A DNA stretch of 64,000 nt from positions 520,557 to 584,556 of the forward strand of contig NZ_LVEM01000004.1 of assembly GCF_001641335.1 (NCBI RefSeq), in the 5' to 3' direction. The stretch comes from Bradyrhizobium stylosanthis. GTDB taxonomy: Bacteria > Pseudomonadota > Alphaproteobacteria > Rhizobiales > Xanthobacteraceae. Position numbers and translations under genes: made by a program. The notes beneath the pieces were generated by a model. It was given only the letters and a program-made list of their open reading frames with translations. It made no database searches and had not been told where the DNA came from. Below, in pieces: positions 1 through 7,987 of this stretch. The first letter of the stretch is position 1; every line of letters starts with the position of its first letter.

Positions 1-1686
1 TTCGACGCCGACATCACCGCCGCCGTGCTGGAGGAAGCCGCCAAGTTCGCAACCGACGTGCTGGCGCCGCTCAACAAGGTCGGCGACGAGCACGGTATCA
101 AGCTTGACGACGGCAAAGTCACGACCGCGCCGGGCTGGCCCGATGCCTACAAGCGCTGGACCGAGGGCGGCTGGAACGCAGTGTCGGGACCGGAGGATTT
201 CGGCGGCCAGGGCCTGCCGCTCGCCATCAACGCGGCCTGCACCGAGATCTGGAGCGCCGCCAACGTCGCCTTCGGCCTCTGCCCGCTGCTGACGGCCTCG
301 GCGATCGAGGCGCTGGATGCGCATGGCAGCGACGAGCTGAAGACCATCTATCTCGAAAAGCTGGTCTCCGGCGCATGGACCGGCACGATGCAGCTCACCG
401 AGCCGCAGGCCGGGTCCGACGTCGGCGCGCTGCGCACCCGCGCCGAAAAGCAGGCCGACGGCACCTATCGCATCAAGGGGACGAAGATCTTCATCACCTA
501 TGGCGAGCACGACATGACCGACAACATCGTTCATTTCGTGCTGGCGCGCCTGCCCGACGCGCCCGCGGGCACGAAGGGGATCTCGCTGTTCCTCGTGCCG
601 AAATTCATGGTCAACGCCGACGGCTCGCTGGGCGCACGCAACGACATCTTTGCCAGCGGCGTCGAGCACAAGCTCGGCATGCATGCTTCGCCCACCTGCA
701 CCATGACCATGGGCGACCATGGCGGCGCGATCGGCTTTCTGATCGGCGAAGAGAACCAGGGCATGCGCTGCATGTTCACGATGATGAACCAGGCCCGCCT
801 CGGCGTCGGCCTGGAAGGCGTCGGCGTCGCCGACCGTGCCTATCAGCAGGCGCTGTCCTATGCGCAGGAGCGCAAGCAGGGCCGCGCCATCGGCAAGAAG
901 GGCGAGGGCTCGGATTCGATCTTCGTGCACCCCGACGTCAAGCGCATGCTGATGCGGATGCGGGCGCAGACCGCCGCCGCGCGCACCATCTGCTACGCCA
1001 CTGCAGTGGCGATCGACGTCTCGATGCGCGCCAAGGACCCGAAGGTTCGCGCCGACGCCGCCGCGCGCGCCGCGCTGCTGACGCCGATGGCAAAAGGCTA
1101 CTCCACCGACATCGGCAACGAGGTCGCCTATCTCGGCGTGCAGGTGCATGGCGGCATGGGCTTCATCGAGGAGACCGGTGCCGCGCAGCATTATCGCGAC
1201 GCGCGCATCACCGCGATCTATGAGGGCACCAACGGCATCCAGGCGATCGACCTCGTCACGCGCAAGCTCGCGGCCAATGGCGGCGCTGCGGTGTGGGCGC
1301 TGATCGACGAACTCTCGGCGACCGTCAAGCAGGTGGAGGCCTCGAACGATCCGGCCTTCGGCACCACGGGCGCAAAGCTGCGCGAGGCGCTGGAGGCGCT
1401 GACGCGCACCAGCAAATGGCTGCTGGAGCGCGTGACGTCCGCGCCGAACGAGGCGCTGGCCGGCGCGACGCCCTACCTGCAGCAGTTCGGATCGACGCTC
1501 GGCGGCTGCATGCTGGCCTCCGAAGCGCTCGCCGCCAAGGCCGACGGCAATACGGACGCGGCGCGCTACGTCTCGCTGGCGCGTTTCTTTGCCGAGAACA
1601 TCAGCGTGCAGGCCGGCGCGCTGGAACGCACCGTAACGGAGAGCGCGGAGTCGGTTGCGGCGGCGGATGCGGTGTTGTTGGGGTAA
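1..1686 (+). CDS. acyl-CoA dehydrogenase, N-terminus cut by window edge
   Basis: FAD-dependent alpha,beta-oxidation of an acyl-CoA thioester in fatty-acid breakdown. The frame is open from base 1 with no stop, and family members are about 595 aa, so roughly 35 N-terminal residues lie outside the window; the GTG at 25 is internal. The core dehydrogenase fold is followed by the extra C-terminal domain of the long ACAD subgroup (last ~120 residues). The motif QLTEPQAGSDVGAL and the catalytic-Glu region AIYEGTNGIQAIDLV are clear. Substrate chain length cannot be read from sequence. It is followed by a hairpin repeat, not by a co-directional gene. Confidence 0.9.
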   Translation, partial: FDADITAAVLEEAAKFATDVLAPLNKVGDEHGIKLDDGKVTTAPGWPDAYKRWTEGGWNAVSGPEDFGGQGLPLAINAACTEIWSAANVAFGLCPLLTASAIEALDAHGSDELKTIYLEKLVSGAWTGTMQLTEPQAGSDVGALRTRAEKQADGTYRIKGTKIFITYGEHDMTDNIVHFVLARLPDAPAGTKGISLFLVPKFMVNADGSLGARNDIFASGVEHKLGMHASPTCTMTMGDHGGAIGFLIGEENQGMRCMFTMMNQARLGVGLEGVGVADRAYQQALSYAQERKQGRAIGKKGEGSDSIFVHPDVKRMLMRMRAQTAAARTICYATAVAIDVSMRAKDPKVRADAAARAALLTPMAKGYSTDIGNEVAYLGVQVHGGMGFIEETGAAQHYRDARITAIYEGTNGIQAIDLVTRKLAANGGAAVWALIDELSATVKQVEASNDPAFGTTGAKLREALEALTRTSKWLLERVTSAPNEALAGATPYLQQFGSTLGGCMLASEALAAKADGNTDAARYVSLARFFAENISVQAGALERTVTESAESVAAADAVLLG

Positions 1687-1708
1687 GAGCGCCTACCACA
1701 CAACCGGT

Positions 1709-1850
1709 GTCGTCCCGGCGAAGGCCGGGACCCATAACCACCGGGAGCAGTTTGGCGAGGATTGTCAATTAAGCGGTCCTCCCGCGGTACTCCGATCGCA
1801 ACTCCGTCGACCAGTCACGCGGTATGGGTCCCGGCCTTCGCCGGGACGAC
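1709..1850. repeat. intergenic inverted-repeat element (28-bp perfect arms)
   Basis: Arms at 1709-1736 and 1823-1850 are perfect reverse complements (GTCGTCCCGGCGAAGG...). Each arm is itself a hairpin around CCCGGC/GCCGGG. The right arm with its inner flank (36 bp) recurs exactly, in inverse orientation, at 57071-57106. It lies between convergent genes and could act as a transcript end. It is a small dispersed non-coding repeat and no transposase is present. Confidence 0.85.
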
Positions 1851-1877
1851 ACCGAGATTGCCGCGCGCGCTTGTGCC

Positions 1878-3131
1878 TCAGCTTGCCGACACGCCTTCAC
1901 TTGTGGTGTGCCCGCGTCTCCCCGGCCGCCACAGCACCACGCCCGCGGCGACCAGATCCAGCGCCACGCACATCGCAAACGCCGTCGTGTAATTGCCGGT
2001 GAAGCTGCGCACGAGGCCGACGATGCCGGGGCCGAAGGCGCTGACGATGCCGCTGATCGAGGTGCCCAATCCCATGGCGGCGGCGAAGGCGGCAGATCCG
2101 ATCTCGCGCTGGATGATCAAGGGCGGGAACGTGATCATGTTGCCGATCGAGAAGCCGTAGACGGCGCAGCACATCAGCAGCACCGTCGGATTGGTGCTTT
2201 GAATCAGCACGAAGAGCGCGGCCGCCTGGCTCGTCATCGACGCCGAGCAGGCAAGCCGCGGATCGAGCCGGTCGACGAACAGCCCGAGCGACAGGCGCCC
2301 GACCACCGCCATCGCCGCCATGAGGGTCACGGCAAGACCGGCGCTGGCGCGCCCGATCAGCGGCTCGAGAAACGAAACCTGGTGGATGATGAATCCCATC
2401 TGCGCCAGCAGCGCGATCGCGATCGGCAGCACCATGGTCCAGAACGCGGCATTGGCGAGCAGCGCGCGGCGCGAATGCGCAGGACGGGCCACCGCGCCGC
2501 CGGACTGACGTTTCCCTGAAGCCAGTGATGTCCCCGCGGGCCAGCCGATGAAGCCGACGACCACCGGCAGCACCAGCACCACCATCGCGATGGTGGCCGC
2601 CAGCATCGCCGAGCGGAAGCCGATGCTGCCGGTCAGCGACAGCAGAAGCGGAACGAGGACGATGCCGCCGCAGGTCGCCCCGTTGAAGGCGAGGCTGAGC
2701 GCAAGGCCGCGGCGCCGGTCGAACCATGAATTGAGCACGGTCGCGATCACCACGGTGCCCATACCGGTCCAGCCGACCGACATCAGCGCGTAGGCGAGAT
2801 AGAGCTGCCAGGGCGTCTGCATCAGGGCCAGCAGCACGGTCGAGGCGCCCAGCGCGGAAAGCCCGCACAGGATCAGCGACCGCAGCCCGATGCGGTCGAG
2901 CAGATCGTCGGTGAAGATGACGAGGACGGAGGTGAGGAGAAACGAGAAGGTGCTAGCTGCCGAGACCAGCGTGCCGGGCCAGCCATGGGCGCGCTGCAGC
3001 TCGGCGAGATAGACGCCCTGGCCGTAGAGGCCGAAGCCGAACATGAAGAAAGCCATCAGAAAGCAGGCCAGCACGACGCGCCAGCCGCGATAGGACAGCG
3101 AAGATTCGTCAACGCCAGTTGCGGCGATCAT
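1878..3131 (-). CDS. MFS transporter
   Basis: Polytopic inner-membrane carrier of the major facilitator superfamily, about 417 aa with about 12 hydrophobic segments. The first membrane segment begins near residue 14 (RGWRVVLACFLMAFFMFGFG). The chosen ATG at 3131 puts a short polar N-terminus before it. The frame stays open to 3311 but that extension has no membrane character. The loop DRRRGLALSLAFNG is of the type found between early segments of oxalate/monocarboxylate-like MFS carriers. Substrate unknown. It diverges from the enoyl-CoA hydratase-like gene at 3371 across a 239-bp region with two palindromes. Confidence 0.85.
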   Translation of the reverse strand: MIAATGVDESSLSYRGWRVVLACFLMAFFMFGFGLYGQGVYLAELQRAHGWPGTLVSAASTFSFLLTSVLVIFTDDLLDRIGLRSLILCGLSALGASTVLLALMQTPWQLYLAYALMSVGWTGMGTVVIATVLNSWFDRRRGLALSLAFNGATCGGIVLVPLLLSLTGSIGFRSAMLAATIAMVVLVLPVVVGFIGWPAGTSLASGKRQSGGAVARPAHSRRALLANAAFWTMVLPIAIALLAQMGFIIHQVSFLEPLIGRASAGLAVTLMAAMAVVGRLSLGLFVDRLDPRLACSASMTSQAAALFVLIQSTNPTVLLMCCAVYGFSIGNMITFPPLIIQREIGSAAFAAAMGLGTSISGIVSAFGPGIVGLVRSFTGNYTTAFAMCVALDLVAAGVVLWRPGRRGHTTSEGVSAS

Positions 3132-3190
3132 CAATCGAGCCGTCGCCAGATGGAACCGGGCAGGATCGTGCACTACAACCACTGGTTTTT

Positions 3191-3228
3191 CAAATGAAAC
3201 ATTGTAGCCATTTGTTGCGACGCGCAAC
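3191..3228. promoter_or_regulatory. two adjacent palindromes in a divergent intergenic region
   Basis: CAAATG (3191-3196) and CATTTG (3209-3214) form an inverted repeat with a 12-bp spacer. Immediately next to it GTTGCG-ACG-CGCAAC (3214-3228) is a perfect 6-bp-arm palindrome. They sit between the divergent MFS and enoyl-CoA hydratase-like genes, so an operator is possible. There is no regulator gene nearby to pair it with. Confidence 0.3.
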
Positions 3229-3370
3229 AGCGCGTGACGGACAATGTGACGCGCCATGGGCGCCGTCACGCAGAGTTCAGGCTGGAAAAGGTCGAGCGGA
3301 CGCATTGGCACGTCAACAAGATGATGTAGGCTGAGGCGCGCGAGACCCGCAGCGACGCAGGGGGAATTTC

Positions 3371-4129
3371 ATGCCGAACGGCAATATCGTGGTCACCGAA
3401 GAGCGGGGAACGCGTGTGATCACCCTGCGCCGCCCCGGCAAGAAGAACGCGATCACCCAGGACATGTACCGGGAGATGAGCCACGCGATCGACACCGCGC
3501 AGAACAATCCCGATATCCGCTGCATGATCATCACCGGCGGCTCCGGCGTGTTCACGGCGGGCGACGACATCGACGATTTCCTCCACGCCGACACGGCGCG
3601 CCCCGAGACGCTGTCGAACGGCGCCAAGTTTCTCTATTCGCTCGCCCTCAACACCAAGCCGATCATCGCCGCCGTGGACGGCGCGTCGATCGGCATGGGG
3701 ACGGTGATGCTGTTTCATTGCGACTACGTGCTCGCCTCGAACGCGGCGACCTTCTCCGCACCTTACATTCATCTCGGGCTCGTGCCGGTCGGCGCGTCCA
3801 GCCTCCTGATGCCGAACACGATGGGCTATCAGCGCGCCTTCGCGATGCTGATCATGGGGCGGACCTTCAGCGCGGCGGAGGCCCACGCTTCCGGCTTCGT
3901 CAACACCGTGGTCTCGCCGGGACATACCGAGGTCGAGGCGCGCAAGGTCGCGCGCGAGATCTGCCGGCTGCCCGCCGAGGCCGTCGCGACCTCGCGCAAG
4001 CTCTTGCGCACGCCGCCGGAGGAATTGACCCGCCGCATCGACCAGGAGGCCCATCTGTTCGGCGAGCGGTTGAAATCGGACGACGCCGTGGCCGCGTTCA
4101 ACGCGTTTGCGAACAGGAAGAAGCGGTAG
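3371..4129 (+). CDS. enoyl-CoA hydratase/isomerase family protein lacking the usual glutamates
   Basis: Crotonase-fold protein of 252 aa with the oxyanion-hole segments (GSGVFTAGDDIDDF near residue 60 and DGASIGMGT near 105). The position of the first catalytic Glu in hydratases (GGGCEL) reads GMGTVML. The second (usually LPE) reads APYIHLG, and the isomerase-type Glu (VPE) reads VPVG. Hydratase activity is therefore doubtful; it may act as an isomerase-like, thioesterase-like or unknown crotonase. A likely SD (AGGGGGAATTTC) precedes ATG 3371. It diverges from the MFS gene and is followed by a repeat. Confidence 0.85.
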   Translation: MPNGNIVVTEERGTRVITLRRPGKKNAITQDMYREMSHAIDTAQNNPDIRCMIITGGSGVFTAGDDIDDFLHADTARPETLSNGAKFLYSLALNTKPIIAAVDGASIGMGTVMLFHCDYVLASNAATFSAPYIHLGLVPVGASSLLMPNTMGYQRAFAMLIMGRTFSAAEAHASGFVNTVVSPGHTEVEARKVAREICRLPAEAVATSRKLLRTPPEELTRRIDQEAHLFGERLKSDDAVAAFNAFANRKKR

Positions 4130-4137
4130 GGGTGCTC

Positions 4138-4290
4138 TTCCCCTCTCCCCTTGTGGGAAGAGGGTGGCTCGCCGCAAGCGGCGAGACGGGTGAGGGGTTG
4201 TTTCCACGAGCACCTCTCAACATTGTTATTCGCGGATAGAACCCCTCATCCGGCGCTTCGCGCCACCTTCTCCCACAAGGGAAGAAGGGA
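4138..4290. repeat. pair of inverted hairpin repeats
   Basis: Segments 4138-4199 (CCCTCTCCCCTTGTGGGA...GGGTGAGGGG) and 4240-4290 (CCCCTCATCC...CTCCCACAAGGGAAG) are inversely related, GC-rich, hairpin-forming sequences. They resemble the dispersed intergenic repeats common in rhizobial genomes. A related short copy lies at 53994-54030. Non-coding. Confidence 0.7.
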
Positions 4291-4357
4291 AGAAAGCCGC
4301 AGCCCGTTCACGACAATGCTTCGTGAAATCTTCGCGCGGAACGTCTAGTCTGGTTCC

Positions 4358-6013
4358 ATGCCATACCGATCCATCCTTGCCGCGCTCGCGCTGATCTGCG
4401 CCCTGCCCGCCTCCGCCCAGACCGCTGCGCCGGTCGAGCTGCGCATTCTCGCGATCAACGATTTCCACGGCAATCTGCGGCCGCCGCCGGGCGGCATCCG
4501 CATCAATGACCCCGAGGATAGAGCCAAGAAGGTGATGGTCGCCGCCGGCGGCGCCGAATACATGGCGACGCTGGTCAAGCAGCTGCGCGAAGGACACAAG
4601 AACACGATCTTCGTTGCCGCCGGCGATCTGATCGGAGCAAGCCCGTTCCTGTCGGCGATGTTCCACGACGAGCCCTCCGTCGAGGCGCTCTCGATGATGG
4701 GACTTGCGATCACCTCGGTCGGCAATCACGAGTTCGACGAAGGCAAGACCGAGCTGTTGCGCATGCAGAACGGCGGCTGCCATCCTGTCGACGGCTGCCA
4801 GGGACCGCATCCCTTCACCGGTGCCAAATTCCACTATCTCGCCGCCTCCACGATCGAGACCGCGACCGGCAAGAGCGTGCTGCCGCCCTACGAGATCCGC
4901 GAGTTCGACGGCATCCCCGTCGCCTTCATCGGGCTGACCTTGAAGGAGACCTCCGGCATCGTCTCGCCTTCGGGCATTGCCGGGCTCGAATTCCGCGACG
5001 AGGCCGAGACGGTGAACGCGCTCGTGCCGCAGTTGAAGGCGCGCGGCGTCGAGGCGATCGTGGTGCTGATCCACCAGGGCGGCGAGCCCGCGGGCGACTA
5101 CAATGAATGCCCTGCCATCACCGGGCCCATCGTCGACATCGTGAAGAAGTTCGATCGCGCCGTCGACGTCGTCGTCAGCGGTCACACGCACCGCGCCTAC
5201 ATTTGCCAGATCGACGGGCGCCTCGTCACCAGCGGCGACAAATACGGGACGCTGGTCACCGCGATCGACCTCAAGCTCGATCCGGCGAGCCGCGACATCG
5301 TCAGCGCAAAGGCCGAGAACGTCATCGTCGCCAACGCATCGCTCGCCAGGGACCCCGAGCAGACCGCGCTGATCGAGGCCTATGACAAGGTCTCGGCGCC
5401 GATCGCCAACCGGCCGGCCGGATCGGTGACGCAGACGCTGTCGCGCGTACCGAACGAGGCCGGCGAGAGCGCGCTCGGCGACATCATCGCGGACGCGCAG
5501 CTCGCCGCGACCAGGGACACCAAGGATGGCAGCGCTGTCATCGCGCTCACCAATCCCGGCGGCATCCGCACCGACATCGTTCCCAAGGAGAACGGCGCGA
5601 TCACGTTCGGCGATGTGTTCGCCAGCCAGCCGTTCCGCAACCGCCTCGTCACCATGACGCTCACGGGCAGCCAGCTCAAGGACCTCCTGGAGCAGCAATG
5701 GCTCGATCCGAAGCGGCCGCGGATCCTCCAGGTGTCGAACGGATTCAGTTACAGCTGGGATGCGTCGAAGCCGAACGGCGAACGCGTCAGCCTCGAGAAG
5801 ATGACGCTGAGCGGCAGGCCGATCGAGGCCGGGACCGGCTACCGCGTCACCCTCAACGACTATCTCGCCGTCGGCGGCGACGGCTTCACGGTCGCAAAGC
5901 AAGGGACGGCGCCACAATATGGCGGCTACGACGCCGATGCGCTGTTCGCGTTCTTCCGGGCGCATGGGCCGATTGGCCCGCTGCCGCTGAGCCGTATCCT
6001 GCGCGTGAATTGA
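4358..6013 (+). CDS. secreted bifunctional metallophosphatase/5'-nucleotidase
   Basis: Periplasmic hydrolase of nucleotides (UshA/5'-nucleotidase family), 551 aa. A cleavable signal peptide (residues 1-21, ending PASAQ) leads into the metallophosphoesterase domain. Its metal-ligand blocks are NDFHGNL, AAGDLIGASP, GNHEFDEG and SGHTHRAY. The C-terminal 5'-nucleotidase domain (about 340-520) carries NPGGIRTDI and DYLAVGGDGF. Probable roles are nucleotide salvage and phosphate acquisition. It stands alone on its strand until the HDAC-like gene 134 bp downstream. Confidence 0.93.
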   Translation: MPYRSILAALALICALPASAQTAAPVELRILAINDFHGNLRPPPGGIRINDPEDRAKKVMVAAGGAEYMATLVKQLREGHKNTIFVAAGDLIGASPFLSAMFHDEPSVEALSMMGLAITSVGNHEFDEGKTELLRMQNGGCHPVDGCQGPHPFTGAKFHYLAASTIETATGKSVLPPYEIREFDGIPVAFIGLTLKETSGIVSPSGIAGLEFRDEAETVNALVPQLKARGVEAIVVLIHQGGEPAGDYNECPAITGPIVDIVKKFDRAVDVVVSGHTHRAYICQIDGRLVTSGDKYGTLVTAIDLKLDPASRDIVSAKAENVIVANASLARDPEQTALIEAYDKVSAPIANRPAGSVTQTLSRVPNEAGESALGDIIADAQLAATRDTKDGSAVIALTNPGGIRTDIVPKENGAITFGDVFASQPFRNRLVTMTLTGSQLKDLLEQQWLDPKRPRILQVSNGFSYSWDASKPNGERVSLEKMTLSGRPIEAGTGYRVTLNDYLAVGGDGFTVAKQGTAPQYGGYDADALFAFFRAHGPIGPLPLSRILRVN

Positions 6014-6147
6014 TCCGGATCAAACCGGCCGGAACGGGACAACCCTTTGCCAATTGTACCCAAGCGCATAGATTGCGTTTGGCATTGCGTTTTGGCGCCG
6101 GATGCGCCAAGCGACGTCAAGAGCCCGCATCCCATGAGGCCGACCTG

Positions 6148-7077
6148 ATGAGCACGCTTCTTCTTTCCCACAAGGCCTGCCTCGACCACGTCACGCCGCC
6201 GGGACACCCTGAACGGCCCGATCGCCTGCGCGCGGTGGAGGAAGCGCTGTCGCACGAGCGTTTCCAGTTTCTCGTGCGCGACCAGGCGCCGGAGGGCGAT
6301 CTCGATCTCGTCACGCTCTGCCACAACGAGCATTACGTCACCGAGCTGCGCCACATCGCGCCGACCAGCGGCCAGGTCTATATCGACGGCGATACCTCGA
6401 TGTCCCCAGGTACCTGGGAAGCGGTGATGCGCGGTGTCGGCGGCGCGGTGGCGGCGACCGAAGCGGTGATGAACGGCGAGCACCGCAACGCCTTCGTCGC
6501 GGTGCGCCCGCCCGGCCACCACGCCGAGATCGGCAAGCCGATGGGCTTCTGCTTCTTCGACAATGTCGCGATCGCCGCGCGCCATGCGCAGCGCAAATAC
6601 GGCATCAAGCGCGCGGCCATCGTCGATTTCGACGTGCATCACGGCAACGGCACGCAGGACATCTTCTGGTCCGACCCGACCGTGATGTATTGCTCGACGC
6701 ATCAGATGCCGCTGTTTCCGGGCACCGGCGCCAAGAGCGAGCGCGGCGACCACGACACTATCGTCAACGCGCCGCTGGCGTCCGAAGACGGCGGACCGGA
6801 ATTCCGCATCGCGTTCGAGAATCTGATCCTGCCGCAGCTCGAAAAATTCAGCCCGGAGCTGCTCATCATCTCCGCCGGCTTCGATGCGCATTACCGCGAC
6901 CCGCTGGCCTCGCTGAATCTGCGCGCGGAAGACTACGCCTGGGTGACGCGCAAACTGATGGACCTCGCCGACAAGTCCGCCGGGGGCCGCGTTGTCTCGG
7001 TGCTCGAAGGCGGCTATGACCTGCAAGGATTGAAAGAATCTGTTACGGCGCATGTCGGCGCCCTGATGGGCGCCTGA
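6148..7077 (+). CDS. histone-deacetylase-family amidohydrolase
   Basis: Zinc-dependent deacetylase of the arginase/HDAC fold, 309 aa. Such bacterial proteins remove acetyl groups from polyamines, small amides or proteins (AcuC / acetylpolyamine amidohydrolase group). Catalytic blocks are intact: RPPGHHAEIG with the tandem His, the metal ligands in DFDVHHGNG, and SAGFDAHYRDPL. The C-terminal LEGGYDLQGL is typical. ATG 6148 starts directly at the conserved MSTLLLSHKACLDH; the frame is open further upstream but without similarity. It lies 73 bp before xseB on the same strand. Confidence 0.9.
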   Translation: MSTLLLSHKACLDHVTPPGHPERPDRLRAVEEALSHERFQFLVRDQAPEGDLDLVTLCHNEHYVTELRHIAPTSGQVYIDGDTSMSPGTWEAVMRGVGGAVAATEAVMNGEHRNAFVAVRPPGHHAEIGKPMGFCFFDNVAIAARHAQRKYGIKRAAIVDFDVHHGNGTQDIFWSDPTVMYCSTHQMPLFPGTGAKSERGDHDTIVNAPLASEDGGPEFRIAFENLILPQLEKFSPELLIISAGFDAHYRDPLASLNLRAEDYAWVTRKLMDLADKSAGGRVVSVLEGGYDLQGLKESVTAHVGALMGA

Positions 7078-7150
7078 AGTACTCGCCACATTAAGCCCGC
7101 AAAACCCGCCTTCACTCCAGGGAAAGCGAATCGGGCAATCGGAAGCGGAT

Positions 7151-7402
7151 ATGGCCGAAAACACTCAAGTCGACGTCTCCAGGCTCACCTTCGAGCGCGC
7201 GATCGAGGAACTCGAAACGATCGTGAAGCGGCTCGAGGACGGCAAGGTGCCGCTCGAGGAATCCGTGACGATCTACGAGCGCGGCGAGGCGCTGAAGCGC
7301 CGCTGCGAGGAACTGCTGCGCCAGGCCGAGGCGCGGGTCGACAAGATCACCACCGATGCCAGCGGCCAGGCCGCCGGAACGGCGCCGCTCGACGTCCAGT
7401 AG
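7151..7402 (+). CDS. xseB: exodeoxyribonuclease VII small subunit
   Basis: Small helical subunit (83 aa) that joins XseA to degrade single-stranded DNA in repair. The central helical hairpin with FERAIEELETIVKRLEDGKV and PLEESVTIYERG is diagnostic, followed by the helix KRCEELLRQAEARV. The length is normal for the family. Alphaproteobacteria often keep xseB just upstream of ispA and dxs; here dxs follows after 585 bp without ispA. The large subunit gene is not in the window. Confidence 0.95.
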   Translation: MAENTQVDVSRLTFERAIEELETIVKRLEDGKVPLEESVTIYERGEALKRRCEELLRQAEARVDKITTDASGQAAGTAPLDVQ

Positions 7403-7987
7403 GGGCCGGTCGAAGCCGCCCGTTCCAAGCATCGGCCGGCTGCATTTTTTCATGATCGCACGCCGCTGATTCCGTTGTCGCGGCCCTGCAGTCCCCACGA
7501 GTTCCAAGGGAACCCTGTCGGACGGCCTCCGGCCTGCCGAATCCGTCCAAAAAAGCCTCGCTCCCACCCAAAATCCTGCTAGGGAACCGGGCAAGACTGG
7601 AACGCCTCCGCCCGCCCCGCAGTTAACCACTCTGGCCCGCGGGTTGCACTGGTATGCCTGTAATCGGTCCAGCGGGTTGGCTTTGGGCCAAGGTTTGGTG
7701 TAAAGCTGCGCGCAGTGTGGCTTTTTGTTAGCCTTGACGTGGGGACCGATTACCAACGACAAGCGCTTCAAACTGCTAATGAAATTGGCTGGGACGGACG
7801 AAGCCGATCTAAGTGACAGGGATCACAGAGACTGAACCGGAGCGCACTTAGGCTCACCTAAGCTTGAAGACGGGGCCTTGCCCCAGGCAGGTGGCTCCGA
7901 CGGTTTTAGGACTCGCGCTGCGCCGATATTGTGCAAACCCATCGCGCACCGGAACGATCTTCCGGCGCTGACAAATTGGAAATCGCC
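7403..7987 (+). other. long non-coding stretch and probable structured leader of dxs
   Basis: No convincing gene in 585 bp. Close to dxs there are two small perfect hairpins: CTTAGG-CTCA-CCTAAG (7847-7862) and GGGGC-CTT-GCCCC (7872-7884). They would lie in a dxs 5' leader if transcription starts upstream. I see no match to the TPP or other common riboswitch cores. A TTGACG at about 7735 could be part of a -35 box, but no matching -10 is evident. Confidence 0.4.
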
